From Candidatus Falkowiibacteriota bacterium (lineage in GTDB: Bacteria; Patescibacteriota; Patescibacteriia; UBA2591; JABMQE01), in the NCBI GenBank assembly GCA_013203415.1, contig JABMQE010000133.1, positions 1-10,103 of the forward strand: a stretch of DNA of 10,103 nucleotides. Direction: 5' to 3'. Below, piece by piece: positions 6,220 through 10,103 of the stretch; position 1 is the first letter of the stretch; each line of letters begins with the position of its first letter. The position numbers and the translations under genes are program-made. The notes beneath the pieces were generated by a model. The model had not been told where the DNA came from and made no database searches. It worked only from the letters and a program-made list of their open reading frames with translations.

Positions 6220-6225
6220 AAGCTA

Positions 6226-6609
6226 ATGTCTGAGATAATTTATAAGGATTTGTGTTATGTTTTGAATGGCATTTTCTTTTATATTCATAATAAATTAGGT
6301 CCGAATTGTAGCGAGAAGCAATATCAGGAAGGAGTAGCATTGAAACTGAGTGCTGATAATATTTTTTACGAGAGAGAGAAGAAATTGTTTATAAAAATTG
6401 GTAACGGGAAAGTTGGAGGTAATCAGGTGGATTTTTTAGTTGAGAGTAAATTGCCAGTTGACTTAAAAGCAAAGAAGTATATTACTAGAGAGGATTTTAA
6501 ACAAATGTTAAGATATTTAAAAGCAGGAAATTATAGATTGGGATTAATAGTAAATTTCAGAGGTTTAAAAGTTCAAATTAAAAGAGTCGTGAATTCAGAT
6601 TTACATTAA
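6226..6609 (+). CDS. GxxExxY-family protein (PD-(D/E)xK-like)
   Basis: A 127-residue protein. The N-terminal helix and the segment LGPNCSEKQYQEGVALKL (24-41) correspond to the GxxExxY signature; Glu30 and Tyr33 are kept but the first Gly is Asn27. Residues 48-51 (YERE) and a strand-rich middle lead to NQVDFLVESKLPVDLKAK (66-83). D69 and the DLK at 79-81 resemble a PD-(D/E)xK nuclease core with Asp in the Glu position. The family end, YLKAGNYRLGLIVNFRG (97-113), is well conserved. Function is unproven in this family; a nuclease-like fold is inference. The family is often small, sporadically distributed and found among repeats, as here, where it sits between copies M and R. The ATG at 6226 is chosen because of AAGGAGG 6 bases upstream. 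Confidence 0.85.
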   Translation: MSEIIYKDLCYVLNGIFFYIHNKLGPNCSEKQYQEGVALKLSADNIFYEREKKLFIKIGNGKVGGNQVDFLVESKLPVDLKAKKYITREDFKQMLRYLKAGNYRLGLIVNFRGLKVQIKRVVNSDLH

Positions 6610-6636
6610 TGTCCGTAAATATATTATATAGCTTAG

Positions 6637-6688
6637 AAATTATTCGTAAATAAAATTTGAATATAATTCGCATATAGATTCGTGTAAT
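6637..6688. repeat. right, inverted copy (R) of the CACGAAT-type 52-bp repeat
   Basis: This is the reverse complement of 5795-5846 with three mismatches. Together the two copies bracket the DUF5654-like and GxxExxY genes. Its outer end overlaps the first two bases of the RecJ start codon (6687-6689). Confidence 0.9.
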
Positions 6689-8399
6689 GCTTAAGAATTG
6701 GCAAGTAAAAAATAAAATATCAAAAGAAACAAAAAACGAGTTCCCAGAGGTGAACTCGATTATTTTACAATTGATGCAAAATCGGGGGTTGGTTAGTAAA
6801 AAGGAAATTGATGAGTTTATGAACCCGGATTATGAGCATGGCCTGCATGATCCTTTTTTATTTCGGGATATGGAGAAGGCAATTTTAAGGATTGAGAAGG
6901 CAGCGGAGAATAAAGAAAAAGTATTAATTTATGGTGATTATGATGCAGATGGTGTTTGCTCTAGTGTTGTGCTTTACGAGATTTTTAAGAAGATGAGTTT
7001 TAATGTTGAAGTTTATTTGCCCCACAGGGAAAAAGAAGGGTATGGGTTAAATATGGGGGCATGTGATTATATTATTAAGCAAGATGTTAAATTGGTGGTA
7101 ACGGTTGACTGCGGGGTGAGTAATAAAGAAGAGGTTAAAAAACTGCAAGAAGCAGGAATCGATGTAATTATTTTAGACCATCATCATCCCCCAGAAGAAT
7201 TGCCAGAGGCGTATGCTATTGTTGATGCCAAGATTAAGGATGATAAATATCCATTTAGCGAATTAGCAGGAGTAGGAGTGGCGTTTAAGTTAGTGCAGGC
7301 ATTGGTTAAGCGTGGGAAGCTTAAGGATGGGCAGGAAAAATGGTTTTTAGATCTGGTGGCTTTGGCTACGGTGGCGGATTGTTCGGATTTGATTGGTGAG
7401 AACAGAGCATTGGTAAAATGGGGTATGGTGGTTTTGAATAAGACCAAGCGGCTTGGCTTGGTCGAGCTGATAAAAGCAGCCAGTAGAAAGCTGGGCAAGA
7501 TTGATACTTATGTAATTGGGTATCATTTAGCGCCAAGGATTAATGCGGCCGGCAGGATGAACCATGCGAATGCGGCGTTTAAGCTTTTGATTTCGGATAA
7601 CAAGAGCGAGGCGGAGAGATTGGCTTTGGATTTGAATAGAGAGAATGTAGAGCGGCAAAAATTAACAGAGAGGATTTTAAAAGAAGCAAATGCGAAGATA
7701 GGGGAGTTTGACCCCAAGAATAAATTAATTTTTGTAGCCGACACACGCGAGGGTTTGTGGCCGCCTGGGGTGGTTGGGCTGGTGGCAGGGAAGTTAGCGG
7801 ATTTGTACCAAAGACCAGCTTTGGTGGTTGGCAGAAATTCGGAAGGAAAGTTAATCGGAAGCGGGAGGAGTGTTTTGGATTTTAATATTATAGAGGCAGT
7901 AGCAGAGGCAAAAGAATATTTATCTCATTTTGGCGGGCATTCGGGGGCTTGTGGATTTACAATAAAGGATGAGGCAAGCATGGAACCTTTTTTTATAAAA
8001 GTGGGGGAGATTGCCAAGAGTAAATTAAGCGATAAAGATTTAAGGCCGGTTTTGGAGATTGATGCGGAAATAGAAATGCGGGATATAACATGGGAGTTTT
8101 TTGAGCAATTAGAAAATTTCGAGCCGTTCGGCGAGATGAATCCAAAGCCAAGGTTTTTAGGAAAAGATTTAGAGGTGGCAGGATTGGTGGGGGTGGGCAA
8201 TGGCGCCAAGCATTTGCGGCTTTTGGTTAATCAGGGAGAGATAAAGAATAGAAAAACGATTGGGTTTGGTTTTGGAGAATGGTGTGGGAAGTTGAAAGTT
8301 GGGGATAAGGTTGATATAGTTTTTGAGGTAGAGGCGGATGAGTGGAACGGGGCTAGGGAGTTGCAGGTTAGGATTGTGGATTTGCGGGCGAGTCACTAG
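6687..8399 (+). CDS. recJ: single-stranded-DNA-specific exonuclease RecJ
   Basis: A 570-residue protein of normal RecJ length. RecJ is the cytosolic Mn/Mg-dependent 5'-3' ssDNA exonuclease of recombination and mismatch repair. DHH-domain motifs are DYDADG (84-89), the HREKEGYG region (113-120), VDCGVS (140-145), DHHHPPE (164-170) and ATVADCSDLIGENR (227-240); their Asp and His residues coordinate the metals. The helical linker and DHHA1 domain follow, with PRINAAGRMNHANAAFKLL (283-301), ADTREGLWPPGVVG (351-364), GSGRS (391-395) and GGHSGACGFT (416-425). The C-terminal part from about residue 455 fits the OB-fold domain (FEPFGEMNPKPRF, 478-490). The ATG at 6687 gives the typical start (KNWQVK) but has no Shine-Dalgarno sequence and is embedded in the right inverted repeat, so its promoter and leader were probably reshaped by that repeat. 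Confidence 0.97.
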   Translation: MLKNWQVKNKISKETKNEFPEVNSIILQLMQNRGLVSKKEIDEFMNPDYEHGLHDPFLFRDMEKAILRIEKAAENKEKVLIYGDYDADGVCSSVVLYEIFKKMSFNVEVYLPHREKEGYGLNMGACDYIIKQDVKLVVTVDCGVSNKEEVKKLQEAGIDVIILDHHHPPEELPEAYAIVDAKIKDDKYPFSELAGVGVAFKLVQALVKRGKLKDGQEKWFLDLVALATVADCSDLIGENRALVKWGMVVLNKTKRLGLVELIKAASRKLGKIDTYVIGYHLAPRINAAGRMNHANAAFKLLISDNKSEAERLALDLNRENVERQKLTERILKEANAKIGEFDPKNKLIFVADTREGLWPPGVVGLVAGKLADLYQRPALVVGRNSEGKLIGSGRSVLDFNIIEAVAEAKEYLSHFGGHSGACGFTIKDEASMEPFFIKVGEIAKSKLSDKDLRPVLEIDAEIEMRDITWEFFEQLENFEPFGEMNPKPRFLGKDLEVAGLVGVGNGAKHLRLLVNQGEIKNRKTIGFGFGEWCGKLKVGDKVDIVFEVEADEWNGARELQVRIVDLRASH

Positions 8400-8458
8400 T
8401 CACTCGTAACTAGGGACGGGTTAATAATCGGTTGATAAAGTGAAGTTAATAAAAGTTA

Positions 8459-8581
8459 ATGGTGGATAATAATTTTCGAAAAAACAAAATGAATGTTAGA
8501 GAGTTGTGGGGTGTAGTGATTGATTTTAGGGAAATAGAGGAGGGTGGTGTTGATATAGATGACATTTTGTTATATTTATAA
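8459..8581 (+). CDS. possible small ORF of 40 codons, unknown function
   Basis: ATG at 8459 to TAA at 8579-8581 gives a 40-residue acidic peptide with an NVRELWGVVIDFREIEEGG core and an IDDILLYL end. Its composition looks protein-like, with hydrophobic and acidic residues alternating, but there is no good Shine-Dalgarno sequence and I recognise no family. It lies in the 258-base gap between recJ and the convergent PIN gene, where I see no other gene. Confidence 0.25.
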   Translation: MVDNNFRKNKMNVRELWGVVIDFREIEEGGVDIDDILLYL

Positions 8582-8598
8582 TCGATTAAGAAAGAAAA

Positions 8599-8632
8599 GT
8601 CACCCGTACGCAGTATTGTAGATATGGGTGAC
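8599..8632. repeat. hairpin between convergent genes (no T-run)
   Basis: GTCACCC (8599-8605) pairs with GGGTGAC (8626-8632) around a 20-base loop. It lies just past the 3' end of the PIN gene and 17 bases past the small ORF, a place suited to a transcription stop or RNA stabiliser. It lacks a following T-tract on either strand, so it is not called a terminator. Confidence 0.5.
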
Positions 8633-8657
8633 GTGGTTTGTTTAGGACAAGATTCGT

Positions 8658-9203
8658 TTATTTTATATTTTTTGATAATTTTTCAAATTTTTTATTGTTG
8701 AATTTATAGAATCCTAGGACTAGAATTTCTTCTTCTGTGTCTATTGTGTGAATGCCTATTCTGTCGTGGAGTATTAGAGGATAATCGTTGTTGTCTAAAG
8801 TTACAAATAAGAGGTTTTTTTCATATTTTTTAAGGTAAGCTGAGATGTAGCAATCTATAGCATTAGGATGTTTGCTATTTACGTTTTTGTTGGAGTAGAT
8901 ATTGGAAATTTTAATCGCATCATTTAATATACATTCGTCAATTGGTAAGGATAACACTGTTTTTTCTGGCGACAAGAAATCTAAAAAATCAGTTTTTATT
9001 GAAATGTGTTCTTTTGTTTTACAGCCGCATAGAAATTCAAATTTAATAAATTCATTAATAACTGGGATACAATTATTATTTTTTAAGTGGAGGAAGAGTT
9101 TATTAAAATAAGACGTATCGTTATATTGATACGCCTTTATAATAAAACAGGTGTCTAATAAAACGTGTTTGTTTATTAGAGATGATTTCGGGGTTACTGA
9201 CAT
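8658..9203 (-). CDS. PIN-domain protein, probable toxin ribonuclease
   Basis: A 181-residue protein. The PIN-fold acidic residues are in place: VLLDTCFI with D17 (14-21), NEFIKFEFLCG (50-60) with E51 or E56, NAIDCYISAYL (114-124) with D117, and LLFVTLDNNDYPL (131-143) with D137 and D140. PIN proteins are metal-dependent RNases, commonly VapC-type toxins that cleave tRNA or rRNA. This one is longer than a minimal VapC (about 130 residues), with an extra C-terminal stretch from about residue 152 ending in basic residues. Its start overlaps the stop of an upstream small gene by 10 bases, the coupled order usual for antitoxin then toxin. The segment is visibly more AT-rich than recJ or ackA, consistent with an acquired module. 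Toxicity is inferred, not shown. Confidence 0.75.
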   Translation of the reverse strand: MSVTPKSSLINKHVLLDTCFIIKAYQYNDTSYFNKLFLHLKNNNCIPVINEFIKFEFLCGCKTKEHISIKTDFLDFLSPEKTVLSLPIDECILNDAIKISNIYSNKNVNSKHPNAIDCYISAYLKKYEKNLLFVTLDNNDYPLILHDRIGIHTIDTEEEILVLGFYKFNNKKFEKLSKNIK

Positions 9204-9397
9204 TTTTCCGTGATTATTTCTTCTTTCAACTCTTGATCTTCATAATCTTTAATTCTTCGTGCTAATCTCCTTAGTTTTTCAATATCCCATTCATATTCAG
9301 GGACATTATTAAATTGTTGCTTTTCATTCGGCATGGGATTTGATATAATTTTTATATCTTCTATTGTAATTATTTCATGTTTTAAATTATTTATCAA
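9194..9397 (-). CDS. small acidic/basic helical protein, candidate antitoxin
   Basis: A 67-residue ORF from TTG at 9397, or 46 residues from the in-frame ATG at 9334, ending in TAA at 9196-9194. I recognise no DNA-binding family. Residues 36-67 (YEWDIEKLRRLARRIKDYED, then ELKEEIITEK) form a highly charged predicted helix of the kind antitoxins use to wrap a PIN toxin. The last 10 bases overlap the PIN gene start (ATGTCAGTAA), so translation should be coupled. The longer start overlaps the predicted RNase HI promoter on the other strand. Neither start has a clear Shine-Dalgarno sequence. The antitoxin role is inferred from size, order and overlap only. Confidence 0.5.
   Translation of the reverse strand: MINNLKHEIITIEDIKIISNPMPNEKQQFNNVPEYEWDIEKLRRLARRIKDYEDQELKEEIITEKCQ
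9321..9349 (+). promoter_or_regulatory. candidate extended -10 promoter for RNase HI
   Basis: TGATATAAT at 9341-9349 is a perfect extended -10 (TGn plus TATAAT). TTTTCA at 9321-9326 lies 17 bases upstream as a weak -35. Transcription from about 9356 would reach the RNase HI ATG at 9423. The promoter lies on the opposite strand within the 5' part of the small candidate antitoxin gene. Confidence 0.45.
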
Positions 9398-9422
9398 GCT
9401 TTTTTATTCACAGGCCATATTT

Positions 9423-9826
9423 ATGCCAAAGAAACTAAAAATCTATACAGATGGTGGTGCTCGTGGGAATCCTGGGCCGGCTGCTTTTGGGGTTGTTGTC
9501 GAGGATCTGGATGGAAAAATGGTTGGAAAGTTTTCCAAATATTTGGGAGAAACAACGAATAATCAGGCAGAATATCAGGCGGTTCATTTTGCTTTAGAAA
9601 AAGCAAAAGAAATGAGAGCTAGCGAGGTGGAGATTTTTTCGGACAGTGAATTGATTGTTAAGCAATTAAATCAGGATTACAAAATTAAGAATGAGGATTT
9701 GGGTAAATGGTTTTTAAAGATTTGGAATTTGCGGCAAGAAATTGGAAAAGTGAGTTTTACACATATACGAAGAGAAAAAATAAAAAGGCAGATAAGCTGG
9801 TTAATGAGGAATTGGATAATCGCTAA
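9423..9826 (+). pseudogene. rnhA: ribonuclease HI with -1 frameshift at an A6 run
   Basis: RNase HI cleaves the RNA strand of RNA-DNA hybrids. The ATG at 9423 opens the standard fold: IYTDGGARGNPGPAAFG (7-23) with D10, TTNNQAEYQAV (44-54) with E50, IFSDSELIVKQL (71-82) with D74, and FTHIRREK (112-119) with H114. In the open frame the family sequence is lost after EK, and an unrelated hydrophobic tail runs to 9917. Moving back one base at GAAAAAAT (9774-9781) restores NKKADKLVNEELDNR and a TAA at 9824-9826, giving a 134-residue enzyme with D124 exactly 10 residues after H114, as in E. coli H124/D134. The fourth catalytic Asp therefore depends on the shift. A real mutation, a homopolymer sequencing error, or slippage on A6 could explain it. 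The coordinates describe the restored gene. Confidence 0.85.
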
Positions 9827-9830
9827 TTTA

Positions 9831-9857
9831 CACAAATTTACCACAAATGTCACGAAT
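9831..9857. repeat. triplicated CAC(A/G)AAT motif
   Basis: CACAAAT at 9831-9837, CACAAAT at 9842-9848 and CACGAAT at 9851-9857 lie in the gap between the restored RNase HI stop and the RNase P RNA promoter. The last matches the CACGAAT core at the ends of repeat copies L, M and R, so this may be a degenerate relative. Confidence 0.55.
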
Positions 9858-9872
9858 TTTATTTTTTTGTGC

Positions 9873-9901
9873 TTGACTTTTTTTGCGATTTTTGCTATGA
9901 T
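9873..9901 (+). promoter_or_regulatory. strong sigma70-like promoter upstream of rnpB
   Basis: TTGACT (9873-9878) and TATGAT (9896-9901) each match consensus at five of six positions and are exactly 17 bases apart, the best promoter match in the window. Transcription should start near 9908, suiting a highly expressed stable RNA. It lies inside the spurious frame-0 tail of RNase HI, which supports that tail not being genuine coding sequence. Confidence 0.8.
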
Positions 9902-9907
9902 TATAGA

Positions 9908-10103
9908 GTCCAAGTAAGCTGGATGACTACTGTTAATTTCGCACATTTTATTTGACTGTTTTGGGTCCCCGGTTGCGACCGGGGTGCTCAATTTTGCAGC
10001 CAAATCAAAGATTTGGGCAAAATTGGCAGAGGAAAGTCCGAACACTTATTTCCGTTTTTAACGGATCTAAAAGAGCAGTTCCGAAATGGAACCGGGAGTA
10101 GAT
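9908..10103 (+). ncRNA. rnpB: RNase P RNA (5' part, runs off window)
   Basis: The catalytic RNA of RNase P, which trims the 5' leader of pre-tRNAs. The near-invariant block GAGGAAAGTCCG followed by AACAC (10029-10045) is the conserved P4/CR-I region. It is preceded by a clear P3-type arm: CAATTTTGC (9989-9997) with GCAAAATTG (10017-10025), and inside it CCAAATC (10000-10006) with GATTTGG (10010-10016). After the core, CCG-TTTTTAA-CGG and GTTCC-GAAAT-GGAAC hairpins fit the specificity-domain side arms. The 3' half is outside the window. The 5' end is uncertain: the promoter predicts a start near 9908, whereas the P3 arm begins only at 9989. A 7-bp self-hairpin, CCCCGGT-TGCG-ACCGGGG (9967-9984), lies in between. 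Confidence 0.92.

Noticed and set aside
6196..6225. TTG at 6196 as an upstream start adding ten residues to the GxxExxY protein
   Set aside because: The added residues include the Shine-Dalgarno sequence itself, and the ATG at 6226 is ideally spaced from AAGGAGG.
9333..9422. N-terminal extension of RNase HI from an upstream start
   Set aside because: The RNase HI fold begins right after the ATG at 9423, and the upstream segment contains the extended -10 promoter and the opposite-strand small gene.
9827..9917. Hydrophobic C-terminal extension of RNase HI, readable as a membrane tail
   Set aside because: It arises only after the frame break at 9774-9781, replaces the conserved catalytic end, and overlaps the CAC(A/G)AAT repeats and the rnpB promoter.

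Overview
The window looks like a chromosomal stretch from a low-to-mid GC bacterium, most plausibly a member of the Candidate Phyla Radiation (Patescibacteria). This is inference from gene content and style. The genes are compact and often lack a Shine-Dalgarno sequence. There is a minimal acetate-forming pair (PduL-type phosphotransacetylase plus a shortened acetate kinase), a DUF5654-like membrane protein, and a GxxExxY-type protein of the variant I associate with these lineages. No single marker here proves the taxonomy.

Layout. Positions 2-1209 (+) carry the 3' end of a SLOG/DUF2493-like gene, an acylphosphatase and a VTT/TVP38 membrane protein, closed by a bidirectional terminator at 1248-1270. 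A 91-bp cluster of four short palindromes (1278-1368) separates this run from a convergent membrane-anchored S41-family protease gene (1370-2731, -). That protein has a J-domain-like segment, without the HPD motif, where a PDZ domain normally sits, and a tryptophan at the catalytic-lysine position. A divergent intergenic region (2732-2981) holds two candidate promoters and an inverted array of 7-bp units.

Positions 2982-5790 (+) encode a PfkB-family kinase, PduL and an acetate-kinase-like protein. PduL and AckA would convert acetyl-CoA to acetyl phosphate and then to acetate plus ATP, so they are probably this cell's acetate-forming ATP step; the sugar kinase could sit upstream in carbon catabolism. 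Two small genes follow, a DUF5654-like membrane protein and a GxxExxY-like protein. They lie inside a pair of roughly 52-bp inverted repeats (5795-5846 and 6637-6688), with a third, direct copy between them (6146-6195). RecJ (6687-8399) begins inside the right repeat.

After RecJ is a gene-poor gap with one possible 40-codon ORF, then an AT-rich minus-strand pair (8658-9397) of a PIN-domain protein and a small overlapping upstream gene, laid out like a type II toxin-antitoxin module. The last segment (+) holds RNase HI, whose frame breaks at an A6 run just before the last catalytic Asp, and the 5' part of the RNase P RNA gene behind a strong sigma70-like promoter. RecJ, RNase HI and RNase P RNA give this end a nucleic-acid-processing theme.

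The items most worth a second look are the J-like/S41 fusion with its altered active site, the inverted-repeat-bounded two-gene unit, the acetate kinase lacking several canonical active-site residues, and the RNase HI frameshift.
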